Positions 40,806-52,280 of a stretch of DNA of 64,000 nucleotides are shown here, one piece after another. A program made the position numbers and the translations under genes. Position 1 is the stretch's first letter; each line of letters starts with the position of its first letter. The stretch spans positions 4,464,001-4,528,000 of the forward strand of contig CP126200.1 of the NCBI GenBank assembly GCA_030272155.1, given 5' to 3'. Source of the stretch: Tetradesmus obliquus. Lineage: Eukaryota; Chlorophyta; Chlorophyceae; Sphaeropleales; Scenedesmaceae. Under the pieces are notes generated by a model that saw only the letters and a program-made list of their open reading frames with translations, searched no databases and was not told the DNA's origin.

Positions 40806-43800
40806 TCAGCAGCTGCACCGCTTGGCGGGGCGAGTCACAGTGCCAGCTTGTTATTCATGTGTCGGTCTGCAGTACCCAGTCATGTGCTGGGCTGCATTCC
40901 TGCTGTGGCCATGCTGGCATGTGTCGACAAGTGCATACTGTAGTTGCTACGTTGTGTTATGTTCGATTAGCACCTTTCGATTGCATCTGTGCTGGTCCGG
41001 CATCCGTAACTGCCCCATATGTGCAGTTGGATCGCCGCTTCTGGTTACAAGTGTTGTAAACGCACGCTGGTTTTGTGGGGGTGGTGTGGTTGAGAGTATT
41101 GTGGCTCACTTGCAGCCGTGTCTGCCTTGCACCTGCAGTGCTAGGCTAGTATGTGTGAGAGATGGGCGGGCGTAGTGGTGGCAGGTGCTGCTGAGCACCC
41201 GGGTGGCTGCATGCACCTCCCTGCTTTGATGCTGTTATGCAGACATCACAGTTATGACGTGTGAGCTGGTCACAGGGTCGTCTTGGACATGGTGCGCGCA
41301 TTGGTGCTGAAAACAAATGTGTGTGTTTGTTTGGCAGTAACAGCAGGGCAGTCGATGATGCCGCGCCTGGTGCAGGTGCAGTGCGTGCCGAATTGTGCGC
41401 TGCGTCTACAATGTGGGCGGGCGCATCTTTGATTGAGGGGAAGATGCACACTGAGTGTGCTCTGTTCCGCTCCGGAGGCCTTCTGCTGCGGATGGGTCTG
41501 AACGTGTCGTTGCATTGATTGTGTGGATGCTGCATGTGTGCAGCTGCGCTTCCTTGTGTGCGCAGTTGCATGAAGGCTTGCCCTGGTTTCCAGGAGCAAA
41601 GCACACCAGCACTCCACCTCACACTGTTGAACCGGCCAATGCATGACATGCATGGCATGTGGGGAGGGATCATGCTCGCATTGCGCGTCACCAGATACGA
41701 TGCCTCTGCCAGCGCGTGGTGGCGCATGTGGTGGTGTTGTACTGCGTGTTAGTACCCGCTGGCGCTGCATTGCTTGCTATGTTTGCAGTGGCATCTGGGC
41801 TAGCTTTAGATCAGCCAACCTGCATTTTAGAGGAACCAAATGTTGTTGGTATTGCTGTCACTGCTACCATCCACGTGCCAGCGGGACTTCCAAAGCATGG
41901 GACTGCTGCTGTGTTTGCACCAGGCATGTATGTGCCAATTCTGAAGGGTCCTGAAGATCCTGATGTGCAAACATCCAGCAGTAGCTTTTGCATGCCTACC
42001 CGCCTGGTGCTGTTTGTACTCCTGGTGTGCTCTCTGCTCCCAGTCTCCTCTGTGTTGCTTGCTGCTGTTCCTCGACTTTGAGCATGATTGTGTAGCGTGC
42101 TGCGCTACAAGGCTCCCAACCTGCCATAGCTGGCTGGGCGGCGGGGGATAGTCCAGCTGCTGCTTGGGGCGCCTGTTATGATGCTATATATAGCTGATAA
42201 TGGCTGCAGAAAGGAAGCAGGGCCGAGCTTGCTCTGCCATGTGAGCGCATTGCATGTTCGGCACCTGCTTCTAGCGGCCTGCTGGCGTGCCCACAGCAGC
42301 TTGGTTGACTGTATGACTGTCCCATTGCTCCTCAACCGCGGCAAGGGATGAGCACAAGCGCCGCGTGTGGGTGTACTACGTTGTACAAGTCGTGTTTTGT
42401 GTCTGTCTGGCTGCATTTTTTTGTGTATCCTTTGTGCAGTGCAGAAAGCTGCTGTACTTGCGGTTCCTTTCCGTGTGTGAATGTTTGTGTAAGGCATGCG
42501 TTTGTGGGGTGTCACTGTGTGTGTCGGGTGCCGTTGTGGCATTGTGGTTGGACCTGCTGAGGCGTACCCGTCAGCAGTTTGCTGCTGCAGCAGGCAGGCA
42601 GGCAGGATTGCAGGCTGTGTGCCTGCGCTTGGGTGATATGGACAAGCCATTGCGAGGAGGAAGGATGGCAGCACTGATTCGAGTAGGATGGAGTGGATTA
42701 CTCGCAAGCGGCTGTGGCGGCCAGCAACGTCAGAGGTGGTAGCTTTGCACCAAGGCTGCTGCGTTGTTGCGCATGCGTGGCTGCAAGAGTTTGTGGACCC
42801 TAACCCGCTTGTGGTGGAGGCTCTCAAGCTGCATGTTGGGTGCTTTGTGGTTGAGGTTCTGTGTGTGATGCACATCAGGTGCAGCAGCCTGACCTCCCAC
42901 AGCAAGCATGCATGCAGCGCTCCCAGCGTGTGCTCTGGTTGTGGCTGCTAGCTGGATGCCAGAAAGGGCGTGTGGGGCTGTGCAAAGGCTTGTGTGTGTT
43001 CTGTATGCATGGCGTATGTGTGCATGGTGGCCGGCGTCGTTGATTGCGTCTTATGCAGCCTGCATCGTGTGAAGGACAGTCTGCAGCGTTCATTGTCGGG
43101 ATGTCGCCTTTGAATGCACCGCTCTGTCGTTATTTGCTCGTCAACAGCGCTTGCAGGCGACAACGACTCGCGCGTCGTTGGATGTTGTGTCGTACATTAC
43201 TTTACAACCGGTAACATACGAACTGCTTGCGTTTCCTGCGTGGTGCGGCCAGAATTACCACTCTTTTTAGGAAGCTGCTGGCCTGACTGGTCTGCTGCTG
43301 CCTGCCTCACACGTAAAAACATGCCATCACCACTGTATGGCATACACCGGGTGTATTACAGCCTAGATCCGCTAGCTGAGCCGTACAGCCTTAACATGTG
43401 CGTGGCTGCGCACAGGCGCCCTGCGCACAGGCTTTGCGCAAGTGCTGCAGCAGCACACGCGCAGTGCAAGGGCATTGAACGCACATCACGCACCAAGATC
43501 ATCCACCCAGCATGCTGCTGCAGCATCCACACTCAATGCTGTCAGTTGCAGCGACACGTGGGTGCAGAGCAGACTTGCAACTGAATGCTGCTGTCGTGAC
43601 AGCCATGGCCTTTATGATGACTGACGATCAGATGCACATGCTGTGTGCAAACACTCCATATGACGATTGCAGTGCGTGGCCACTAAGCCAGTGAACAGTT
43701 GCACACTGGCTTGCGGCAAGTTATGTAGCAGCCATCAAGCAATCAAACAGCTGTGTCCAGGTAGGATCACACATTCCCGCTTTGTCGACAGCAGTACACT

Positions 43801-44888
43801 GTACCCACCATATGTGCAGCGTCCTGATCAGCTGTGCATGCAATCCTTAGGATGCTGTTCACACAAGCCACTCTCATGCATGATGCGATTATGCCTTCAG
43901 CAACCGTGTGTCCAGCACCTCACCAAACACAACACAGGCGTGCCTGGGAGCCAGAGCACAAGCCAGTGCACACAGCTAGCAGACCTGGATTGAACTGCAA
44001 GCACTGTCAACCCAAATATGTGATTTAAGATCACCAAATCATGATGAATTCAGACTCTCCTTGTACTTCTTCCAAATCAAGCTGTGGGCTGCAGCAGCAA
44101 GAGCAGCACCTGGCTCTGCAGTCACACGTCAATGCCACTATACAAGTAGATGCGTAATGTGAATATCTCTCTACATACATTGAGGGGTCACACACAACTG
44201 AGCATGCACGCTGATCGCCAAACCTGTACCATAGTAGGCAGTGGGCTACTGATGCAGCACTCTGCACAGGTGTATCAGTGTGTATCTGCCTATGCAGTCC
44301 CTGGCACTGAGCCTGGTACCGCCGAGTAATGTGGAGTGCTCTTGTGGCGCTGTTGCAACGCGCACGCACTGCCACATGCCACTTTGTTGTGCAGTTGTGC
44401 ACGCCTGAAAGGACAATGTTACGTACAACTGTGTAAGTCAACACACCCTGACGACCCTGACACACACTCAAAACTAGACAGATAACAAAACAAGGCAGAC
44501 AATCAAACCCCACAAAATGACCTCCTCTTCCCATGCACGGCCTGTGGCCTGTTTCATCCGCCAGTGTTGAAAAGCGCCTGATCTCCCACAATAAAATTGA
44601 CGACCAGCAAATGCACATGCCGCAGCATGGTGCAAACCTGCAACTGTGCGCCTCCCAGACTTCCTCAGCAGCCAGCAACACAATGAACCTGGTCAAAGAT
44701 ATGTTTTTAAAGCGCCATGCCTTCTGAAAAGCTGTTGTTTGCCACTTTGGCAGCGGCACGTGCTAGAGAAGGGGGCTGGTACCTTGCTATGAGTTGTGAC
44801 TGCTTTCTGTCTGGGCCGCACAGCTGCAGGCCGGCCGCTGCAGCAGCAACAGCAGCAACATCGGCAGCCCGCCAGGATGTGCATCTTC
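40806..44888. other. Four-kilobase region with no assignable gene
   Basis: This is the convergent gap between the ankyrin-RING gene and the LPMO-like gene. A TGTAA at 41055-41059 suggests the former ends near 41075. Several long open frames (for example + 41659-42081, - 42105-42905, - 44031-44759) match no family known to me. The plus frame near 41780-41980 has protein-like composition after a cag acceptor-like site, so an unrecognised or lineage-specific gene is possible. Confidence 0.45.
41055..41059 (+). terminator. Candidate TGTAA polyadenylation signal of the ankyrin-RING gene
   Basis: First plus-strand TGTAA found after the stop codon, 249 bases downstream. This matches the green-algal signal, with usual uncertainty for a pentamer. 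Confidence 0.4.
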
Positions 44889-45611
44889 TTAAGATGTAAT
44901 CTTAATGTCAGCGCAGTTCCAGAACTGCAACAAGCAAGAACAACAGAAGCAGCAGTGCAGAGGAGGCAGCACATGATTTAGTAATTGCCAAGAAACAAAG
45001 GCATGATGGAGCTGTGACATGCTGTTGATCTGCGCAAGCAGCACATGTAGTTTGCAGCAGCGGTTGCATGCACCACGCTGCACCCCACAAGCGCTACCCA
45101 CTTGCACATGCTGCTGCTGCAGCTGCTGACAGTGCACACCCTCCCTCACCTCCCGAGGGTGTTTAGTCCCAGGCTTTACATAAACTCAACATCTCACACA
45201 GATCTCACATCTGCATATCAAGCCAACCCTCTCTCACCTCCTCAGGGTAGGTAGCTCCAGGCTTGCCGCAGTACTCATAGTCCACCGGCTTCTTGCACAT
45301 CAACAACAGCATAACACCAACACCCACATCGAGCAAATCTTCTCTCACCTCTTCTGGGTAGGTGGCTCCAGGCTTGCCGCAGTACTCATAGTCCACCGGC
45401 TTCTTGCAGGGCTCCTGCTGACAGGGCGGCCAGCAGCGGCTGGCAGTGAGGTAGTACAGCTGCAGCTTGCACTGCTCACAGGTGAAGTCCTTTGGCAGCT
45501 GCCAGTCAAAGGAGTAGACAAACATGCCGCGGAACTGGTCGCAGGACCAGGCCGCGCAGCCCTGCGGCTTGCCCACCAGCTGCATCTTGCTCATCCGGAA
45601 GTCCAGGTTCT

Positions 45612-45659
<48 letters not shown>

Positions 45660-47252
45660 CAAGCAGCACAGATGCGTGGTTAGGAGATAGGCTTGCAGTG
45701 CACCACCGCTGAGCAGGCAGGCGCCTGAGGTCCCTTGCTGGTACGTGCATCTGCAGATGTCCACGCAAACCACCTGCAAGCTACGCATCTGCACCATCAC
45801 CCAAAACCGTGCATAATATACATGTCACTAGCTGGTCAAACACACACATATAGCTGCACACAGCGTTGCAGCTGCCCTCACCTGCATTGACACTGGCGGT
45901 GTGAAGCCGTCAGTGACGCCCCACCAACCCTTGGTCCACGGCAGGTCATATGTCACACCCTTGCCATCAGGCCTGCGGTACATCATTGACAAGCACACAC
46001 AAAGACATTACAATGTTAAAACAAGACACCTTTTTCTTGACTTGACGGTTGGTGCAGCTGCTGAAGCCTGACTGGCGGAGGCATGCTGTTATGGGATCCA
46101 GAGCTGCACTGCTGCATCACTGGCCCATACACTGCACGTAAGTCCGCAGTTGCTCACGTGGCTGCTGTGGAAACACCAGTTGTTGATAATTGCCTAAGGC
46201 TGCTGGCAATGGCATTCCCACCCGTGCTGCCACAGCTGCATGCGGTCACACCATCATCATAACAAAGTATCCATGCTGCTGAGTTCACTGCTGTCGAGAG
46301 TCAGCTGTGAAGCAGCAGCATGCAATCTCCTTGTCAATGAGCCCCACGTCTGCTGCTGTGCTGATGCGGATGCCGCTGCCACCCTGGACGTATCAAACTG
46401 CCTGTTGCAGCATCACCAAGCTTCCTGTCCTGAACTCAACATGAGCCCACGCCGCGTAGCGGCAATCAATCACATTCACCTGCGCAGAGGCACGCAGTCC
46501 TTGACTGCTTTGGAATCTAGCGGGCACAGCCGCATGTACACACGGCCCAAGTGGTTTTGTGCAAACACGATGTCAGTGGTGATGGTCTGGCCCTTCTTGT
46601 AGGTACCCCCAAGCTGGCCTGGCTTGTCCCATTTGCGCTCGTCCACTGCGTCACCACAGATGCTGTGCATGTTGTGCTGCGGCCACTGCAGCTGCCCGTT
46701 TTTGCTCACTGACTTGACGCCTGCAGGCAAGAGCATGACCATTGAGGCAACAACATGTTCTGGTGAGAGCCAGCGATCCTTCAGTGTGCACGAGCACAGT
46801 ATATGAGTATAACATATTCTCATAGTTCTTTATGTGCGTTTGTTTGCTGAGGCTGTTTGCTGAGGGAAGTTCGAATATCAGGATGAGCAGGCCTGCAGCA
46901 GCTGCTGCTGCAATAGCTTGACAACTTGACAGCACATACGCGGTTGCCGCTGCCTGCTGAGGCCACGGCAGCCGCCGCTGCTGCGCTGTTCAGTAATCAT
47001 GTCATTTGCTGCTGTCTCTGGCTGGCAGCTGCTACCCTGTGCTGCTGCAGCCCGCAGCAGGTCTGCGGTGTTGCACTCACCGCCAGCAAACACCGCATGG
47101 GGGTTGTAATTGTAGTTCAGCAAGTAATCGTACCACGGCCTTGACTTTGGGTTGAACATGACCATGTGTGCTGCTGCTTGCTGCACCATGACAGCCATCA
47201 GGCAAGCCAGAACTGCAGCTACACACGCAAGGGATGGTGCCGAGCGCGCCAT
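44889..47252 (-). CDS. Secreted lytic polysaccharide monooxygenase-like protein (AA15/chitin-binding type-4-like)
   Basis: Probable copper-dependent polysaccharide-cleaving oxygenase, exported or secretory. Exons 47081-47252, 46480-46720, 45882-45972, 45349-45609 and 44889-44924 join in phase to 266 residues. A signal peptide (hydrophobic core VAAVLACLMAVMV) ends in QQAAA, and the next residue is His29, which would become the N-terminal copper-brace His. The second brace His is His114 in IVFAQNHLGRVYMRLCP. Later blocks are DLPWTKGWWGV, TCEQCKLQLYYLTASRCWPPC and the C-terminal FWNCADIKI, as in AA15 and related LPMOs. At least ten Cys suggest several disulfides. Whether the substrate is chitin, cellulose or the alga's own wall cannot be told. 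The 3' end of exon 4 is duplicated downstream. Confidence 0.8.
45232..45415 (-). repeat. Duplicated 3' end and donor of the LPMO-like exon 4
   Basis: The codons for CKKPVDYEYCGKPGATYPEE and donor gtgaga occur at 45349-45415 (real exon end) and 45232-45298. A third trace (cacctcccgagggtg) lies near 45150. The codons of the copy are almost unchanged. Confidence 0.9.
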
Positions 47253-48845
47253 GTTTTGTGTTCGACCACTGCTTGCCCGCAGGAACCTGCAGCAGACACA
47301 GTACGAGCACAGCCTGAGGCGTTAAAACTGCTGCTGCCCCAGCTGGGAGGGAGTTGTCTGCTTCGCCAAGAACAGCAGCACGGTGACGCCCAGCTTGACA
47401 GGTGCATATACACAGCAACAATGCGTTGTTTTGCGTGCTCTGCTGCTTGTTTGTCATCTTCTGATCAGCACTGCGGGCTGCGTACAACACTGCGGTGCGC
47501 GCAACAGACAGTAGCTACAGACTAACGCATGAATACCCTAAAGCATAGATAGCTGTTGTTGAGAGTATGCAGGTTTGAGTTGAGCTCAAGCAAGGGCCTA
47601 GCCAACAGCAAGCTTTTCTCCGCTGCTGGGTGGCAGCTCACCAGCGATTAAGGCGTTGAATTTTTTTGAATGATCGAAAAATGACTCCAGACTGCTGTTT
47701 AGCTTGTTTGCTGAAGCTGAGTTTGAACGGGCAGTGATGCCTGAAAGAGTGGCCCGTTGATTGCACAGCAGCAAAATTCAATCACGTCTCTGAGAAGGCA
47801 CAGGTTGTCTGTGCTGCATACATCTCGTAGGAGCATCGTATGCGAGTCCTGGGCAGGTATTCACCGGGGTCACTACGCTCAGTCTGTCACTGCGCCCAGT
47901 TACACATCGGCAAGGTTACAGCATTCAACACCCTGTTCAATTCTGCTCAGTTTGAAAGCATTTCGTCTGGTACTTAGAGCCAGCAGCCATGTGTTGCCAT
48001 CCCGGCGCGGCCCTGTCTTACCGGCTGCTTTCCTTGAACTACCTGGTCCTATGTGGCACTCCAGACATCCCAATTCAGCATTATCTATAGAACTGCATCA
48101 TCTATAACTTCTGCTGACTGCTGCTGTGTCTGACATTGACCGGCAGTTCCGCTGTAGCTGCCAGCTTCGTGTAATTGCGATCCATCCATCAAGATGAGTC
48201 TCAAGACATGATCCGAATGTCAGTACGTAATACAAGATGGACACATGCCTCCTGAACATTTTAATGCTCTTCTTGCCGCCTTGGACCGTTCGATTGTGTT
48301 GACTCGGTTTGACTGCAGTCAACAGCTGTTGTACAACTGCAATCCGCATACAGCAGGCAGCTGCTTGCCATTTCTCTTGGATGTACACCCGCACATGCAG
48401 CTGCTGAGTGATCAGAATGAATGCCGATCAAATGTCACACGGTGCTGTTGGTGTACGCTTCTTTCTTGATGTGATTCCACCATTCAGTGACTGGTGGTGA
48501 CCACCACAGTACAGCACGTGCCTCAGGCACTTGACACGCAGCGACACCAGACTACCAACTCAAGTGCATTGCGCTGGTGCCGTGATGCTGCGAAAAATAG
48601 CGGCAGCAGTCTGCTATCTGCACTGACACTTATGGCGCAAGCATTGGGGAACTCACTGCCGCCAGGCTGCTGCTGCTGCCACTGCCGGCTCCTGCTGTTG
48701 CAAGATCTTCCGTGCTCTCTCTGCATGCGGCAACATGCTGGCCCATCAAGAGACAAAGCCTCCGTCTTTCCAAATGTCACGGAGCGGTCGCACTGCTCTT
48801 TCTCCGCGCTGCTTGCCACATAGTTGGCATTTGTGCATACGCTTT

Positions 48846-48890
<45 letters not shown>

Positions 48891-49014
48891 GGCCGGGGTC
48901 TAGCTCCTAGACCGTATCACACTCACGACGCTGGCTGCTGCTGCAGCTGCTGCAGCTGCTGCAGCCCTGCTGCTGTTCATGCCCCAGCACATAAAGGTTG
49001 TACCTTTACAGCGT
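47253..49014. other. Intergenic region between the LPMO-like and small ankyrin genes
   Basis: Promoter side of the LPMO-like gene and 3' side of the ankyrin gene. A (CAG)n run lies at 48848-48888. No coding exon was recognised, and the small frames here have no family likeness. Confidence 0.5.
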
Positions 49015-51337
49015 CTACACACGCACTGCCTTTTTCCTCTCTGCCTCCAGCTCTGACCGCTCCTTCTGCTTGAAGGCCATGAAGTCCGCGTAGGGCTTGG
49101 GGTGGTGCGCCCAGCACTCCTTGGAGTAAAAGTCCTGCAGCAGCAGCAGCAGCGGCGGCGGCAGCAGCAGCAGCAGCAGAGCAGCTGTTCGCCACAGCTC
49201 GTCCTCACGCAGCTGATAGTAACCTGTGCCACCAGAGCAACAGCACCACAGACAAATTTAGCAACAAACCCTGCAGCCTCTGTTCCGGTGATCCCAGTCT
49301 GCGCCAGACCAAAATGAGCACCACAATCACAAGGCTGTTTGTTGTTTTGCACTCACCTTGACCTTAGGCACGTGCTCGGACACCAGCACCTGCCCTCCAC
49401 AATGACCTGCTTATGCCATCCTCGGCCTCTGCACAATCATGCTGATTGCGTCACGCATCGATGATATAAAGCCACGCCACAGCACCAAACTCACCTTGAC
49501 TTGGGCACGTGCTCAGGCACAGGCACCTGACCTCTCACGAACCACAAGGTCACCGCATCACCAACCAAGCCAAGCCGTAGCCAAGCAACAAGTTTGACCA
49601 ACCCACCTTGACCTTGGGCACGTGCTCAGGCACCAGCACCTGCCCCTTCTGCTTGCTGGCTCCACTGGCCTCCAGCAGGGCAGCCACCTCAGCCCAGCCC
49701 ATGTTGACAGCCCAGTGCCAGGGCGTGTCGCCCGCGTTGTTGCTGGCGTTGACCTGCGCGTGTTTTTGTCACAAACGCGTACAAAACAGCCGCTTGTACA
49801 GGTGTGATGAGTAAGCCCAGCCCATGTTGACTGCCCAGTGCCAGGGCGTGTCGCCCGCGTTGTTGCTGGCGTTGACCTGCGCGTGTTTCTATCAGGAGCA
49901 CATTCAACACAACGGTTTGTACAGGTGTGATGAGTAAGCCCAGCCCATGTTGACCGCCCAGTGCCAGGGCGTGTCGCCCGCGTTGTTGCTGGCGTTGACC
50001 TGCGCGTGTTTTTGTCACAAGCGCGTACAAAATGTGTGTTGTGTTCTACGGTGCTCAGTCACCTTTTCTGGTCTCAGACCATGTGTTCAACCTGTTAGTG
50101 GCTCATACCATCTATGATGGTGCCAGGACCCACATGTACCTATCCTCTCTCAAAACAGCCGCTTGAACAGGTGCAATGAGTCAGCCGCAGCAGTTGACCG
50201 CCCAGTGCCAGGGTGTGTCGCCCGCGTTGTTGCTGGCGTTGACCTGCGCGTGCACATGTAATGACGAATGTGTACACAGAAATGCGAATGTCCGCACCTT
50301 CAAGCAAAGCTGGACCAACAGCTGGACCAGGACGTGTGCATGCATGTGTCACAAGCATACGCAACCCGCATTTGGTGGGCTTGGCCGGCTGCCCAGTGGG
50401 CGTCAGGCCTGACAGGCCGGGAGGTGAGCCATGCATTGATCAACAACATGATGGCGAGGATGACCCACTTTGGCTCAGCTGCACCTGCACCAGCAGATCC
50501 ACCCGTTCAGGGCGCCACTGTTGGATGCCGCATGCCATGTCAGTGCCAGTGCCGTGCAGAGGTTACAGCACAGCGCCTACCATTACACCACACCTACCTG
50601 AGCTCCCAGCTGCAGCAGTAGCCCCACGCCCTTTCCCCAGCCCTCAAACTTTGAGGCTCAAAGGCCGCGCTGTGCAGCGGCGTGTTGCAAGTACCAGTGC
50701 CATGCAGCGAGTGCAGCGCAGCACTGCGCCCAGCATTTCACAGCTGTGAATTGCACGCACCTTGGCTCCCAGTTGCAGCAGCAGCTCCACTCCCTCTGCC
50801 CAGCCCTCGAAGGCGGCGCTGTGCAGCGGCGTGTTTCCTGCAGCCTCGACCTCGTTCATGTCAGCGCCGTCATCCACCAGGCGCAGCACCTCTGCAACAC
50901 AGAGCAGAACACGGGAGCATGCAACGTTTGCAGGAAACCCTGAGTGAAGTGAAGACTGAAACAACTGCAAAGTCGGCAGCAGCAGATGCTGCATGGCAGC
51001 GGCACCAGCATGCAGAAGCACTCAACATGCGAAGTTGTTTCACCAGCATGGACAGCACACACAAAGATGCTACCTCCTAGCTTCCAGCGTGTATCAAACA
51101 GTGTGCAGCTCACGATACATTTCGTTTGCAGCAGCGTGGCAGTGGCTCACCATCCAGCTCCTTGTTGTGGCAGGCCCTGTGCAGCTTCATGCTGCCTACC
51201 CTGCCCTGGCCCCTGATGCTGCCTCCGCCGTCAGGCTTAACGCCAACGGGGCCAGGCCACGCCCCTGAGTCTCCTGCAACGTTCTGCCACCAAGGATTAC
51301 GCTCCATGCTGCGGTCTGCTGCTGCTACGTGTCGCAC
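49015..51337 (-). CDS. Small ankyrin-repeat protein
   Basis: Short ankyrin protein of unknown role. Exons 51151-51337, 50761-50891, 49607-49753 and 49015-49134 join in phase to 194 residues (184 if the second Met, at 51307, is used). Two to three ankyrin repeats are visible: MKLHRACHNKELDGVLRLVDD-like, then NTPLHSAAFEGWAEGVELLLQLGA, then DTPWHWAVNMGWAEVAALLEASGA. A distinctive tail follows with VPEHVPKVK, DFYSKECWAHHPKPYADF and a basic/acidic helix ending AERKKAVRV. The tail looks conserved and may bind a partner, but I cannot name the family. Both ends of exon 3 are amplified in the flanking introns. Confidence 0.8.
49357..50250 (-). repeat. Both ends of an ankyrin exon amplified (three and four copies)
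   Basis: The 3' end of exon 49607-49753 (VPEHVPKVK and donor) recurs near 49492 and 49357. The 5' end (acceptor, VNASNNAGDTPWHWAVNMG) recurs with starts near 49885, 50001 and 50242. The unit between 49690 and 50040 is about 120 bp and includes the intronic phrase caggtgtgatgagtaagccc. Upstream copies keep acceptor and frame. Confidence 0.92.
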
Positions 51338-52146
51338 TCTTGATTGATCTCGCTGATCACAAAGCTCAATTACTTACTCATATGCTTGATATACATCTGT
51401 GATGCGTCTTTGTGTCCTTCTTGCAAGTCTTGGACGACTTGCTGCAGCAGCGGGAGTTGGCGCGTTGTTGTGATCGAACCACCTGCTTCGACAAACACTT
51501 CATTTCTTTGCCAGATGACCACTATTATCCCATTGAAAACAGTATAGCAATTTTGTTGAGCCCAGCATCTATCGTTAGACGTTGCCGACGTATGTTCGTA
51601 GCTGGTGCTTACGGAAGTGCCGCTCATCCATCCCAGTTGGGAGTGGCCGCAGTGCAACAGGCGCACATCGACCAAATGTGAATTTTAAAACAGGCATATT
51701 GCAGACCTGCTGCACAGTATCCACATGCAGGTTGTCAACAGGGCAAGCGCTGCATCTGGTGTTGAGAAGCGATTTCACAGTCCTGGCAGGCATCCACGCC
51801 AAGTCAAACAGATAGCTGGAGATGGCTGCTAAGGAAATCTCAAAGGGGTTCACTCAGACCATTCGAAACCTGAGTCGTACACGCTGTTACATAATAGCAA
51901 GCGGTGCATAAACTACTTGCTTCCCCCGACATCGCATCCTTCGCCTACCCTTACCAGGTCTGCTGCACGCCTCCGGTTGCCGCTGAAATGACAATACCTT
52001 CAACTCACACATGCTGCCAGCGCCAGGACTCCCTTCAACGCAGCGCAGTAAACCGCACCTGCTGTCTCTGCTGCGGTCAAGCCCTACATCGTAGCGCACA
52101 TGGCAGCACACACCTGCCGCAGCAAACATGCTGTAGCTGCTCCGGC
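51338..52146. other. Intergenic region between the small ankyrin gene and CSN5
   Basis: Promoter side of the ankyrin gene and 3' side of CSN5. A minus-strand TGTAA at 51887-51891 is 256 bases past the CSN5 stop and is a candidate polyadenylation signal. No gene was recognised. Confidence 0.5.
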
Positions 52147-52228
52147 CTACATCTCCATAGGCTGCGAGCCAGGGGCTCCTGCACCCGTCCCGTGCTCCGC
52201 TGCTGCCTCAGGCTGTGCCGCCGCCACC

Positions 52229-52280
<52 letters not shown>

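Noticed and set aside
41659-42081. 140-codon plus-strand open frame with a plausible stretch after an acceptor-like cag
   Set aside because: Suggestive composition, but no recognised domain, no partner exon and no donor. Reported only as part of an unassigned region.
44031-44759. 242-codon minus-strand open frame
   Set aside because: No family likeness, Cys- and Trp-rich composition typical of chance frames, and located where the LPMO-like 3' UTR is expected.
45725-45778. Possible extra LPMO exon reading VVCVDICRCTYQQGTSGAC
   Set aside because: A cag acceptor precedes it, but no donor follows. Joining the flanking exons directly keeps phase and gives the expected protein.
49680-50250. Regularly spaced repeats resembling a CRISPR array
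   Set aside because: The repeats are ankyrin exon borders in a spliced nuclear gene, with unequal spacing and coding content.
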